This document shows, piece after piece, positions 57,501-63,511 of a stretch of DNA of 64,000 nucleotides. The first letter of the stretch is position 1; each line of letters opens with the position of its first letter. The notes beneath the pieces were generated by a model, which was not told the origin of the DNA, did not search any database, and worked only from the letters and a program-made list of their open reading frames with translations. Source of the DNA: Gnetum montanum (taxonomy: Eukaryota; Streptophyta; Gnetopsida; Gnetales; Gnetaceae); assembly GCA_015680685.1 (NCBI GenBank), contig MNCI01008582.1, forward strand, positions 393,665 through 457,664, given 5' to 3'. The translations under genes were made by a program, and so were the position numbers.

Positions 57501-58872
57501 TTGGTGATTTTTTAGCAGCTGCCCTAATGACATGTTTAAGGACACAAGACATTTCCTCATTGAGATCCAATTAACAAGCAATATAAAAGTTTGAGTCACT
57601 AATGCTTCATGTGTAAGTTTGGTTATCGTTAATCTACAATTAAAACACATAGCATGCATGTCATTTCTATCAATTAAACCATGTGGAGTCACTAGGGAGT
57701 AGTCACAAATATAATGACAGAGCATTACTATATGAAGGTAAATCAATAAATAACTGTTGCTTAGCAAAGATAATCAATTTTTACGAAAAAATTTTAAACT
57801 CGAATTGAAATTTAAAATAGATAACATCAGAAGCTTAATCATTTGAGCAGCAAACATTAAAGAAAATCCTAAGACTTGATCTCACAATACAAGTACGTTT
57901 TCTTCTTTATTTCCTTTTTATTGAAGTAAGGAAATAGTACCTTGCAGGAAACCAAAGGTGCCCTCTCCCCAGCAATTTTTACATCCGGTAAATAACTAAA
58001 ATCCGAGGCTATCAAAGACATTTTTGGCAATGCTCCATGGAGAACTTCAAACAATTGCTGCGTTCTTAAAGCAACACATTTAGTAGCATAACAACATCAC
58101 TTATGGCAAGAAAATGGAATCTTATAAAAGGTAGCATTATAATAAGCAGTTCAAGTGGGGCCAACATTAGGCTCAGATGATAAAAGCACAGAGTTATGCC
58201 CATAAAGATCAATAAAAACATCTCAAACGAGTAATAATAAGAAATGCAATTTAAGTTTTCATACCAGACAGCCTGTGGGAACCCAAGCTCTTTGAGAGAC
58301 TGGAAAAATTCTTGACGTTAACCCTTGAACAAAGTTAACTGTTTTAGCACCCCAGCCAACCCTGTTAGTTTGAATTTCCATAATGTCTACGCATTTCTTT
58401 ATTAAAGGATCTTGTAATGATTTGTATGTCTCCACTATGAACGGCCTTCATGCAAAGGAAATCATAAAGGTTTCAGCAGAATACATAAATTTATAATTTT
58501 ATAGAGCAAGCTAGTTTCCTAAACATGAGAGAAAAAGAAGCATATAGAATATTTGAAACAAAAATATTTCTGCACCGCATGCCTTTGAAAAATACCACCT
58601 TCTCAATATATTATGAATTTATTGAGAGCCTCTTAGTCATAATTTATACTACCTTTAACACAAGAGTGAAGGCCAAACCACACACCACACACCCACCCAC
58701 CCGGCTGAGAAACAGAAAAAAAAAAGAATACAAGGAAAAAACAGCAGAGAGATTTTCCCAATCAGTTATTATACTACAATATATGTGTGTCTCGTATTAC
58801 CATAGTTTCCATGAATCTGTTGTTCAGAAACTTACCTGAAATTAGCTCATACAAGAACTCATTTTGAAGGCT
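34114..58872 (-). CDS. DUF185/MidA (NDUFAF7-like) SAM-dependent methyltransferase, C-terminal six exons
   Basis: Joining six minus-strand exons (58836-58872, 58265-58434, 57941-58057, 34822-34866, 34362-34493, 34114-34257) gives an uninterrupted C-terminal ~214 residues in consistent phase, every intron bounded by GT and AG. Key stretches are VETYKSLQDP, LIASDFSYLPDV, GDADIFFPTDF, LLERIDHYC and KTRTKDGYNPLLDDF. I recognise these as the plant DUF185/MidA methyltransferase family, whose animal member NDUFAF7 methylates an arginine of a mitochondrial complex I subunit; the target of this plant paralogue is not established. The N-terminal half, including any transit peptide and the SAM-binding loop, lies upstream beyond 58872, probably outside the window. 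No stops or frame breaks occur, so the gene looks functional despite the huge intron. Confidence 0.8.
34362..34493 (-). CDS. Methyltransferase exon (GDADIFFPTDF...KKRRSTI)
   Basis: 132 nt, 44 codons, phase 0. Acceptor TTGAACAG, donor ATT|GTAAAA (weak but GT). Conserved FPTDF and LLERIDHYC lie at its start; the end is basic. Confidence 0.85.
34822..34866 (-). CDS. Methyltransferase exon (KGGANKDYDSYLEAK)
   Basis: 45 nt, 15 codons, phase 0. Acceptor TTTTGCAG, donor AAG|GTGTGC. Joins the 23 kb intron on its 5' side. Confidence 0.85.
34868..36249. other. Intron sequence, nothing recognised
   Basis: AT-rich, no coding domain or repeat border seen. Confidence 0.5.
36250..37110 (+). pseudogene. 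RTE-clade LINE reverse transcriptase, 3' remnant
   Basis: Broken frames on the plus strand read GIHQGYAL, DELTKEIQDDI, SLANDIVLVDKSKE (the LFADD catalytic box eroded to LAND), KGLKISQHKIEYMEC, then SVECWP and PKHTWFTNIKKDIQ. This order is that of the C-terminal RT half of plant RTE elements. The end has a GATAATGATGATGATG run (37085-37105), the simple-repeat tail usual for RTE. 5' truncated, inactive. Confidence 0.7.
37111..37960. other. Intron sequence, nothing recognised
   Basis: AT-rich, no frame or repeat supported. Confidence 0.5.
37961..38140. repeat. Tandem duplication, ~88 bp unit
   Basis: ATCAAACCAGTGACTT at 37967 and again at 38055, with TTTTACAAAGGCAT closing each unit. The text recalls the reverse complement of a tRNA-like B-box region, so a SINE origin is possible. 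Confidence 0.6.
38141..38876. other. Intron sequence, nothing recognised
   Basis: No supported feature. Confidence 0.4.
38877..39600 (-). pseudogene. Ty1/copia RT/RNase H C-terminal remnant
   Basis: Minus-strand translation gives, from 39590 down, ATQYYKIVGSLIYVTKTRLNISYA and GILAKYISRP. Then, in broken frames, KMFVDNQSAIQMAKNPV, DHGWTKYI and QVVDILIKKLNKVKFEQF. These are the end of copia RT and its RNase H domain (VDN.SAI..A.NPV, then ADI.TK.L). The piece is about 720 bp, with stops. No LTR is recognised nearby. Confidence 0.75.
39601..40149. other. Intron sequence, nothing recognised
   Basis: No supported coding region or border. Confidence 0.4.
40150..41440 (+). pseudogene. L1-like LINE copy A: ORF1 and endonuclease remnant
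   Basis: 40150-40800 reads like plant LINE ORF1 with a DUF4283 domain (PMWVRVLKVP, ELWTIDFLD, GFFNEFITFDKFT), followed by an eroded knuckle (CGIYAKGNHITKDH). 40976-41440 aligns with the end of the endonuclease region of copy E: HRVLVYSI, AHFRLERDWLTKPW, IWEAY, NPHEFLKHGLA, against the corresponding HRSLTCLI, RFEATWLAKPW, IWANY, DPRDFLKGALL at 60460-60640. The endonuclease start and everything after 41440 are missing. This is the only ORF1 of the family in the window. Confidence 0.65.
41425..42190 (+). repeat. Left arm of a ~700 bp inverted repeat pair
   Basis: Aligns as reverse complement with 53480-54165. Shared blocks include AGCAACGGCTGATT (left, near 41440), GATCCCTGATATGAGGATTGG (41691-41711), the ATCTTTCTATAAG..GATGGAGT region (about 41930-41955) and ATATTATTATG..ATTGAA (42120-42145). 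Not assigned to a known family; no coding domain. Confidence 0.7.
42191..42962. other. Intron sequence, nothing recognised
   Basis: AT-rich. No supported feature apart from the poly(T) at 42941-42952 near the next element. Confidence 0.4.
43151..43420 (-). pseudogene. J-domain-like C-terminal module of LINE copy B
   Basis: Minus-strand translation gives YIVLGINCDCSWGDLRQHI, YRTSVHFHPDRGTS, ESAMQAIQQAANFVDS and HRNTLD. This follows the DnaJ J-domain pattern: Y..LG(V/I) start, an S...(I/L)+..(Y/I)R helix II, HPD(R/K) at 43316-43324, then a helix III with I..A...L.D...R...D. It ends in a stop at 43151-43153. It lies directly after the coiled coil of the LINE's C-terminal region. J-domains stimulate Hsp70 ATPase through HPD; that role here is inference. 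Confidence 0.55.
43421..43955 (-). pseudogene. Coiled-coil region of LINE copy B
   Basis: Broken minus-strand frames with charged, Ala/Glu-rich text (CRAIAEAVAVARDEEHREWEA, then KWDEAL). This aligns with AAAEVRGEWEARWNEALAQA of copy E at 63760-63830 and leads into the J-like module. Confidence 0.6.
44104..44800 (-). pseudogene. LINE copy B C-terminal domain
   Basis: The frame 44616-44104 contains AWREIETMMG, EPDCAVFQDNEELWGMV, WCGWNNVLPRLVGDLALPDD and FFSNWWEDRTFFWGTKV. It aligns with 62930-63180 of copy E. The piece just upstream (44797-44528) keeps LTGDSRATLLLWVVWK, matching LTGDSPATLLLWGAWK in copy E. A frame break separates them. Confidence 0.75.
45411..45851 (-). pseudogene. LINE copy B reverse transcriptase fragment
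   Basis: Open frame with LSSPGRRLQQGDPLLLLLF, MDLLQSYC, GLEIAGVECLAEHYTDDTML and GLVINRAKSIAP. This is the palm of an L1-like RT (RQGDP and YxDD boxes, here YTDD), the same family as 61650-62000. Confidence 0.8.
45880..47425 (+). pseudogene. Ty3/gypsy (chromovirus-like) pol remnant
   Basis: Broken plus-strand frames: a possible protease at 45960-46130; EFKDVFANELSVLPSK and VEFGIEILPGTTP at 46310-46420; then, after a deletion of most of the RT fingers, KTAFETRCGHYEFTIMPFGL (46530-46590); FGNMQLG-like and YLGHVLSNK text (46740-46800); WPQTENVTGIKSFLRL; and RNase H traces (LGSVLMQENQVVAYGS, 47090-47140). The order is gypsy. No LTRs are recognised. Confidence 0.65.
47450..48104 (+). pseudogene. 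Caulimovirid-like N-terminal coiled-coil region
   Basis: One frame from about 47450 with a TGA at about 47651. 47830-48090 has a heptad pattern (VEDKVDDLETKVDKVDDSI) and a very charged end. It probably preceded the capsid region in one polyprotein: the frame changes near 48045 and continues, with one more stop, into the next segment. Function unknown; coiled coils here could serve oligomerisation. Confidence 0.5.
48137..49849 (+). pseudogene. Caulimovirid-like capsid protein region
   Basis: A single frame broken once by TAG at 48608-48610. The first part is Pro/Lys-rich, followed by a folded segment (LRLWIDQLRVAINIFG). After the stop, 396 codons remain. A helical capsid-like region (1-130) comes first, then a strongly basic tract (141-187) that could bind nucleic acid or act as a nuclear signal. 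A zinc knuckle with C192, H197 and C202 follows, in which the expected first Cys is Tyr189. The tail is acidic and Ser-rich (215-350). This layout is that of caulimovirid coat proteins. It ends TAG at 49847, right after an A-run. Confidence 0.7.
49834..50322 (+). pseudogene. Caulimovirid-like aspartic protease region
   Basis: This frame is open from 49834 and overlaps the capsid frame end by 16 nt. The active site VDTGAT lies at 49966-49983 and a later IIIGR at about 50263-50277. About 145 codons follow the first plausible start at 49885, but since the frame is open further upstream it was probably part of a polyprotein. A TAG at 50320-50322 separates it from RT in the same frame. Confidence 0.7.
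50323..51345 (+). pseudogene. Caulimovirid-like reverse transcriptase region
   Basis: Same frame as the protease, open for 325 codons. Fingers with KGLIQPSQSNYSCSSF and RKARMIINY, then SKIDCKSGYHQI, TAFSSPQGLFEW, VMPFGLKNAP, the catalytic YIDD at 51022-51033 and EFLGVQL with QPH further on. All the expected RT boxes are present. A TGA at 51343-51345 ends the frame; the RNase H part resumes in the same frame. Confidence 0.85.
51358..51840 (+). pseudogene. Caulimovirid-like RNase H region
   Basis: LNTDASYDVWAAVL has the first catalytic Asp. A SGSFH-like stretch and KNELNY are followed by a TAG at 51580-51582, then PAEKEILATIRGLEKF (catalytic Glu), LRTDSANL (Asp) and IPGPINFLPDALTREL (final Asp). 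All four acidic residues of the active site are preserved apart from the internal stop. The frame ends TAG at 51838. Confidence 0.8.
51909..52448 (+). CDS. Orphan ORF downstream of the pararetrovirus-like pol
   Basis: 179 codons, open, different frame from RNase H. Contains WPLATLKDRVKWCRLIGKFF, then an aromatic and Leu-rich middle and CPDC near the end (residues about 163-166). I do not recognise a family. Its place, after pol and before the TGACGTCA repeat, is where some caulimovirids carry a second ORF of unknown role. It begins with a non-ATG codon as delimited (ATG absent nearby), so its true start is unclear and it may be a broken remnant. Confidence 0.4.
   Translation: MDFWPLATLKDRVKWCRLIGKFFPQDSTLSATKQYPTLDFFINMAGRIDCLVNNLRWSHLKPKILSHLQHHEILDNILLIRRPLFANDNSRCYLNQVVETNMWETKLCNAFQHINFFDQITWYENEQLIPKQVFPPEEVTSSPASVLSELSKLITECPDCPKTRGKIYGVHKAILKAIH
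52424..52492 (+). promoter_or_regulatory. Direct repeats with a TGACGTCA element after the pararetrovirus ORFs
   Basis: AGCAATACTAAAGGCTATC occurs at 52424-52442 and again at 52474-52492 (50 bp period). The palindrome TGACGTCA at 52467-52474 sits at the second copy. TGACG motifs are the as-1 type sites bound by plant TGA bZIP factors and occur in caulimovirid promoters. A promoter role is inferred; no convincing TATA box follows before the LINE insertion at 52605. Confidence 0.4.
52592..52604. repeat. Left target site duplication of LINE copy C
   Basis: AAAAGATAAAAGC, repeated exactly at 53405-53417. Confidence 0.85.
52605..53404 (+). mobile_element. L1-like LINE copy C, 5'-truncated insertion
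   Basis: 800 bp, GC-rich in AT-rich surroundings, ending in an A-run and flanked by a 13 bp exact duplication, so both borders are firm. It holds only the family's 3' end: coiled coil, J-domain-like module, stop, a G/C-rich 3' UTR with a C19 run near 53207-53225, and a TAATATAATCCC..TTTCTC end shared with copy B. Confidence 0.9.
52659..53135 (+). pseudogene. LINE copy C: coiled coil plus J-domain-like C-terminus
   Basis: Open frame of 158 codons ending TAG at 53133. Residues about 12-70 are Glu/Gln/Arg-rich coiled coil (EIRAQVREELIQEDAAQRQ). From about residue 74 the J-like module reads YLILGIS, SWGELRCHIRRTSACFYPD, ESAMQGIQQAASFMDTKDHR, NTLDLLHELE, then a His/Cys-rich end HPHCTCQRLL. YPD replaces HPD by a single C-to-T change (CAC to TAC). 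The frame starts inside the element because of 5' truncation, so it is not a gene of its own. Confidence 0.6.
53480..54165 (-). repeat. Right arm of the ~700 bp inverted repeat pair
   Basis: Reverse complement of 41425-42190. The two arms enclose about 11.3 kb with LINE B, the gypsy remnant, the pararetrovirus-like sequence and LINE C. Divergence by eye is a few tens of percent, with small indels. Confidence 0.7.
54166..55559. other. Intron sequence with a microsatellite, no gene
   Basis: (CT)n at 54539-54567, a duplicated TTTCTTGTAACT.ACTTGTTGGGGACTGTTC (54433 and 54480), and three B-box-like words ending TCAATTC(C/T) near 54577, 54650 and 54710. No coding support. Confidence 0.5.
54539..54567. 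repeat. (CT)n microsatellite
   Basis: About 14 CT units. Confidence 0.95.
55560..56640 (-). pseudogene. L1-like LINE copy D: zinc finger and C-terminal domain
   Basis: Minus strand. 56600-56480 matches the RT end (GQQCLMQRL, GVPWIRLM). 56282-56079 keeps an intact zf-RVT zinc finger: CPSCTRMMGTWVHFAFECPF, with the Cys-Cys-His-Cys set that copy E has partly lost. 56072-55701 is the C-terminal domain (CCVGWDSLLPKLMGDPTLLDD, FFASW). 55690-55560 matches the following segment of copy E near 63320-63420. Both ends are truncated. Confidence 0.75.
56641..57938. other. Intron sequence, nothing firmly recognised
   Basis: AT-rich. A GTATCAGATTCTG at about 56757-56769 recalls a copia primer site, but no LTR border supports it. 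Confidence 0.4.
57941..58057 (-). CDS. Methyltransferase exon (QLFEVLHGALPK...VSCK)
   Basis: 117 nt, 39 codons, phase 0 at both ends. Acceptor GAACGCAG, donor AAG|GTACTA. Contains LIASDFSYLPDV, the plant version of the family's conserved (N/S)-(E/D)-F...LPV region. Confidence 0.85.
58265..58434 (-). CDS. Methyltransferase exon (VETYKSLQDP...PTGCL)
   Basis: 170 nt. Acceptor GTTCATAG, donor CTG|GTATGA. Encodes 57 codons with the preceding base. An alternative acceptor 11 bp upstream would put a stop in frame, so this start is preferred. Confidence 0.8.
58836..58872 (-). CDS. Methyltransferase exon (encodes ..LQNEFLYELIS)
   Basis: 37 nt exon between a strong acceptor (TTCCTTTCTTAG) and a consensus donor (CAG|GTAAGT). 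It ends in phase 1; its last G completes a Val codon with the next exon. Confidence 0.8.
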
Positions 58873-59769
58873 CTAAGAAAGGAATTAGTTAGCAAAAATA
58901 ACCATGAATAATAATTGTAGAACTCCTAACAACCAACCTGTAAATTTTTACAACATTTTTTCCCTCCATCTTCTAAAAACATGGGGCTAGACTTACACTA
59001 GCAACTGACATAGTGGTGAGTTGAATACAAGGCCTACGTACCTCATTCCTTCATTGACCTTAAGATGAGACTTCTCTACTTTTCATAATTCCAAGGATTG
59101 ATGCATCAACAGCATATTGTCTATCTTTAGTTGTACTATGATACCTCAAAGATTAGGATACCCAAAGTGATGCCTATGACTTCCCATCACCTACAAAGCT
59201 AGAAACATCAAACATTTATGTCTTACTTGTTTCAAGTTCTGTTTTACAAGCAGCACCAACAGATGTGGCCGAATGCAATCCTAATGCTCCACTATGTTTC
59301 ACCAAACAAGATTATTTAATTTATAATAGGCTTCAAACAATGGCCAAGGATAAAAAATATATAGGTTTCAATAACTTTGCCTATGCAATGTGGCATTGCA
59401 TTCCTGCAATGAAGGCCATCCAACTCAAAGGATTTACTCACAATCAAAAACTAAGTTGTCCTATCGTTACACTCATCATCAACTATCAAGCATCTTCAGG
59501 ATATATACTTTGCAAACAAGGCTTGGCTCCACCATCATTTTGGACTGCACATTGATACAACATGGATTTATCTTTTATGTCAAAAACAAAGGTTGCTTCT
59601 ACATTAAACCACTAATCCTAGATGAACGTTCACATGTGGAAATCAACTAATGTTTCCTCCATTTTAAGGTATCCTAACAAGCAAAATCTAAGGGCATGGT
59701 GTAATTTTTGGCAAACAAAATCTCAGTGTAGGGGGAGGGCCTAAATATATATATATTAACACTATTGAT
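58873..59769. other. Probable intron 5' part, no gene
   Basis: Upstream side (minus strand) of the 58836-58872 exon. No further exon of the methyltransferase could be found. An open frame of 96 codons at 59265-59555 (plus) has no recognisable features. Confidence 0.4.
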
Positions 59770-59820
59770 AAAAGTGGGGGTTCTACGGGAGGTCTACCAA
59801 CGCCGCACCTCTGGTCATAC

Positions 59821-60731
59821 ATGAAGGTGTTCAGCTGGAACTGCAGGGGACAGGGTACCCCCTACAAAAGAAATACCCTACGCAGAATTGTCCGCGATGA
59901 AGACTGCGACATTGTCTGTCTACAGGAAACTAAATTACAGCCTACGGAGTCTCACTTCCTCCAGTGGGAGGGATGGACCACCTACACACACCCCTGCCGG
60001 GGGCGGGCGGGCGGCCTCGCCATTCTTGCCCGCTGTACCATGCACCTCCTGGATGCATCGCAGTGGGCCCTCACGGTTCAGATCCCTGCGCACGGGATCT
60101 GGTTGACTAATTTCTATGGCGCGCAGCAATGGGGGGAGCAGTTGGCCGAGCTGCAGCATGTGGCGGCGCTGGTCCCCGACCATCGGGCGTGGCTGGTGAC
60201 TGGGGACTTCAACCAGCGCCTACACCCCTGGGAGAAATCCGGGGGGGTGCCCCCCCGCCGCCGGGGGCTGCGGAATTCCAAGCGTTCCTGGTCGCTTTTT
60301 CCCTCGTGGACCTACCAATTGAAAACTGCCGTTTCACGTGGAGCAATCGGAGGAAGGGCCCGGATCGGGTTCTCACCCGAATCAACCGTGTTTGGGTTGG
60401 CACGGAGCTCCTGTTCCACTCTTCCATCCGTGTGGTGGGGCAGGAAAGGGTGGCCGCCGACCACCGTTCGCTTACCTGCCTGATTGGGCCGGACCGGCCG
60501 AGGGCCCCTCGTCCCTTCCGTTTCGAGGCAACCTGGTTAGCCAAGCCTTGGCTGCGGCCTTTGGTGGAGGAGATTTGGGCTAACTACCGGCCTGATCGGG
60601 GGGACCCACGCGATTTCCTCAAAGGTGCTTTGCTTCGGCTGAAGTGGGCCATCAGGGCCCTCCCCGTGGAGGCGAAGTTCTCCTTCCGTACTGGCCTCCG
60701 GAAGCTTCGCACCCAGCTTGCCCAGATCTAG
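59821..60731 (+). pseudogene. LINE copy E endonuclease (APE-type)
   Basis: ATG at 59821 begins MKVFSWNCRGQGTP. APE-like endonuclease boxes follow: CLQETK (catalytic Glu), GGLAIL, WLVTGDFN (Asp, Asn), then after a one-base frame break NCRFTWSN, RINRVWVG and VAADHRSLTC (final Asp-His). The linker ends in KLRTQLAQ and a TAG at 60729. The domain nicks target DNA to prime reverse transcription. Starting at ATG with this motif is usual for ORF2. Confidence 0.85.
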
Positions 60732-62428
60732 GCCCGACAGGAAGCGGGGGAGGATCTCCACGTGGAGGAGATGCACACGTTGCGGCAACTCCAGTCCCTT
60801 GACCTCGAAGAGGAGACGTACTGGCGGCAGCGCTCCCGTGTCCGGTGGATTAGGGAAGGGGACAGACAGACCAGATTCTTCTTCGCTATGGCCAAAACCA
60901 GGGGGGGCTGTCAACCCCGTTGCCTCCGCAATCATGCAGGCGAAACCACTGATGATCCGAAGCAGATTGCGCAGGAGCTGACGCAGTACTGGGGCGGGAT
61001 TTGGGCCAAGCGCCCCACCACGCCCATCTCGGTACCCATCCAGCGCGTGCTGAACGCGCAAGACAACGTGCGACTGTTGGCCCCCTTCTCATGGTCGGAG
61101 CTCACTACGACGATCACTAGCATGCCCGGTGGCAAAGCGCCAGGTCCTGACGGTTGGAGCCTTGAATTTTTTAAAACCTTCATAGATATCATAGGGCCCA
61201 ATATTCTAGATGTGTTCAATCTTATGTTGGCCAGGAGACAGGTACGCAGGGAGCTCAACTGCTCCCGCATTGTGTGCATCCCAACGCAGGCTGATGCACA
61301 CCGCCCCGAGCATTTTCGCCCCATTGGCGTGTGTAATGTCCTTATCAGGGTCTTCTCCAAGTTACTGGTGCATCGGCTTGTGCCGGTCATGCCTAAGCTG
61401 GTGGGAACCAACTAGGCGGGGTTCGTGCATGGCCGGGCAATTCAAGACCCAATCCTCCTCATGCAGGAGGTGTTTCACTCGCTTCGGACTACGGGTTTTC
61501 CCGGGCTCTGCCTCAAGCTTGACATCACCAAGGCCTATGACACGCTCAGCTGGGAGGCTTTGCAGTCCATCATGTTACAGAAAGGGTTTGATCGGCAGTT
61601 CGTCCGCTTATGCATTCACATGCAGTCCTCTGCAGGTTTCTCCTTTGATGTGGGGGGGCATTTATGGGGCCTATCCTCCCCTAGGCGGGGGGTGCGGCAG
61701 GGGGACCCGCTCTCGCCCCTCCTTTTCATCCTTGCCATGGACCTTATGCAGCAATATTGCAGCACCTCAGGGGTGGAAGGTCTTGACATTGCGGGGGTGG
61801 CCTGCCGGGCCGAACACTATGCGGACGACACGATGTTGTTTAGTAGGGCTGCGGTCCCACAAGCAAGGTGTATCAACGTCGCCTTGTCCCGTCTTGCGGC
61901 CGAGGTGGGGCTGGAAATCAATCGTACCAAATCCTCCGCCCACTTCTTCAATTTAGACGCTGCGGTTAAGAACCGGGCGATACACCTCCTGAATATCCTG
62001 CCCGGCACGTACAATGACACATACTTGGGCCTCCCCCGTTTCAGGTGGGGCCGTGCCATGGCGTGGGGCCCGCTGCTTGCTAAGATCGAGAGAAGAATGG
62101 GCCACTGGGCGAACAGGTTCCTTAGCCGCAAGGGGTGCCTGTTGGTGGCAACTGGGATCCTCACGGCGGTCGCGAGGTTCGTGGCAACCGTGGCCACGCC
62201 TCCGAATACGGTCGTTTCTGCTGTTAATGCTCTTGTTTGTACCTTCGTCTGGGAGGGGGGCAAGGGGGGGCGTAGAATTCACCTGGTCTACTAGGAGCAG
62301 GTCACGCGGTCCCGTAGTGCTGGGGGTTTGGGGGTCACTTCTTTCGAGGACGAGCTGATGGTCGGGCAACAACGATTGCTGCTCTGTTTTTCGCACCCCC
62401 ATGGAGAGCCGCCCCCTGGATCCGAATC
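60732..62428 (+). pseudogene. LINE copy E reverse transcriptase
   Basis: Same frame as the second half of the endonuclease. Boxes: RVRWIREGDRQTRFFF, GKAPGPDGW, HFRPIGVCNV, N-stop-AGFVHGR (TAG at 61413 for Gln), LDITKAYDTLSWEAL, SPRRGVRQGDPLSPLLF, the catalytic YADD at 61818-61829, GLEINRTKSS and YLGLPRF. A TAG at 62292 replaces Trp and a one-base frame break follows near 62385-62400. All catalytic residues are present. L1-clade RT. Confidence 0.9.
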
Positions 62429-63511
62429 ATGAAAACCAAGTATCGGCCTTGGGTTTCGGGGGCGCGTGATTTGAGACCTTGGCAGGCGCTCTGCCGGCAC
62501 GCTCACGCCATGCTGACCTTGGGTTGGGGGCGCCTCGAGCCACGGACCCTCCTGCAGACAAAGTACCCACGGATGTACGGGTGGTGGCAGGTTTGGCGGG
62601 GGCGCTTGCCCGAGAAAATTAAATTTTTCCTGTGGCTCGTTAAAAACAACGCGCTGCCGGTACGGGCCCTGCTGCAGCGACGCGGGATCCTCAGCTCTGC
62701 AACGTGTCCTTCATTCAGCGCTGCGGCAGAGTCAACACAGCACTTCGTGGCGGAGTACCCCTGCATGCGCGCCACGTGGCACGCTGCGGCCATGCCGCCC
62801 CCGAGGCGTCTGACGGGCGACTCTCCTGCCACGCTACTTTTATGGGGAGCGTGGAAGGCACGCAACAACGCTGTCTTTCAGCAGCTGTCGCGCCCCCCGC
62901 CGACGCGTTTGGTTTCTCAGGCGGCCGCGGCGTGGAGAGAACTCGAAGCTACCATGGGGCAGACACCCACCTCTGAGCCGAACTGCGCAGTTTTTCGGGA
63001 TAACGCGGCGCTTTGGCGGTTAGTGACCCAGTGCGGTTGGTCAAAGCCGCTGCAGAGGCTGGTGGGGGATCCTGACCTGGCGGATGACGCATTGTTTTCC
63101 AACTGGGTCAACGACCGCACTCTCTTTCGAGGGTGTGAAATCTGGATCACCGAGTCCTCGATTGCCAGCTGTCTGGGGACCCCGATTGCTGGGGAGGTCC
63201 TTTTACCCTCTACCCGAGGGTTAGAAGACGCGGAGTTGTTTTTTCCTGGGCCCTCCCCCCGGACCCAGAGTCGCCAGGTCCCCAGGTCCTCTCTGCCGCG
63301 ATTATGGGCCAGGGGGACTGATCTGATTGAGCGCTATTTCGTGCAGTCTGGCAACTCGTCTAAGTTGCAGGGCCTCCACTTTGTGTTCCTGCGGTGCCTC
63401 AAGTTCGGCACCCCCGTCAACCTCCCCCGCTTCTTTATAGCGACGCTCAGGCTCAAACGGCGCGGCCAACACTGGTTTGATTTTGGCGCTCTGGAGGGGG
63501 GCGGGGGGTGA
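62429..63511 (+). pseudogene. LINE copy E C-terminal zinc finger and unknown domain
   Basis: 360 codons. WRGRLPEKIKFFLWLV begins the zf-RVT region; its finger is damaged here (second Cys is Phe, later Cys is Tyr). From about 62925 follows a domain of about 190 residues: AWRELEATMG, EPNCAVFRDN, CGWSKPLQRLVGDPDLADD, LFSNWVNDRTLFRG, ITESSIASCLGTPIAGE, YFVQSGNSSKLQGLHFVFL, then NLPRFF. It is conserved in copies B and D. It resembles in outline a domain seen in the extra ORFs of plant LTR elements, but I cannot name it. A TGA at 63509 ends the frame. Confidence 0.7.

Larger units (their letters stand above)
34867..57940 (-). other. 23,074 bp intron of the methyltransferase gene
   Basis: Begins GTACTATTTC (minus strand, at 57940) and ends TATTTTGCAG (at 34867). 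It separates two phase-0 exons that are neighbours in the family, so no exon is missing between them. It holds all the elements listed from 36.2 to 56.6 kb. Fragments in both orientations indicate many separate insertions. Confidence 0.8.

Noticed and set aside
58440-58446. Alternative acceptor 11 bp upstream (GAAG) for the VETYKSLQDP exon
   Set aside because: With the phase-1 exon at 58836-58872 it would create an in-frame stop; the acceptor at 58435 restores a continuous frame.
59265-59555. 96-codon plus-strand frame upstream of LINE copy E
   Set aside because: No family recognised, no splice context for the minus-strand host gene; probably chance.
60129-60544. Several overlapping open frames opposite or beside the LINE endonuclease
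   Set aside because: GC-rich DNA yields long chance frames; the true frame is fixed by endonuclease and RT motifs.
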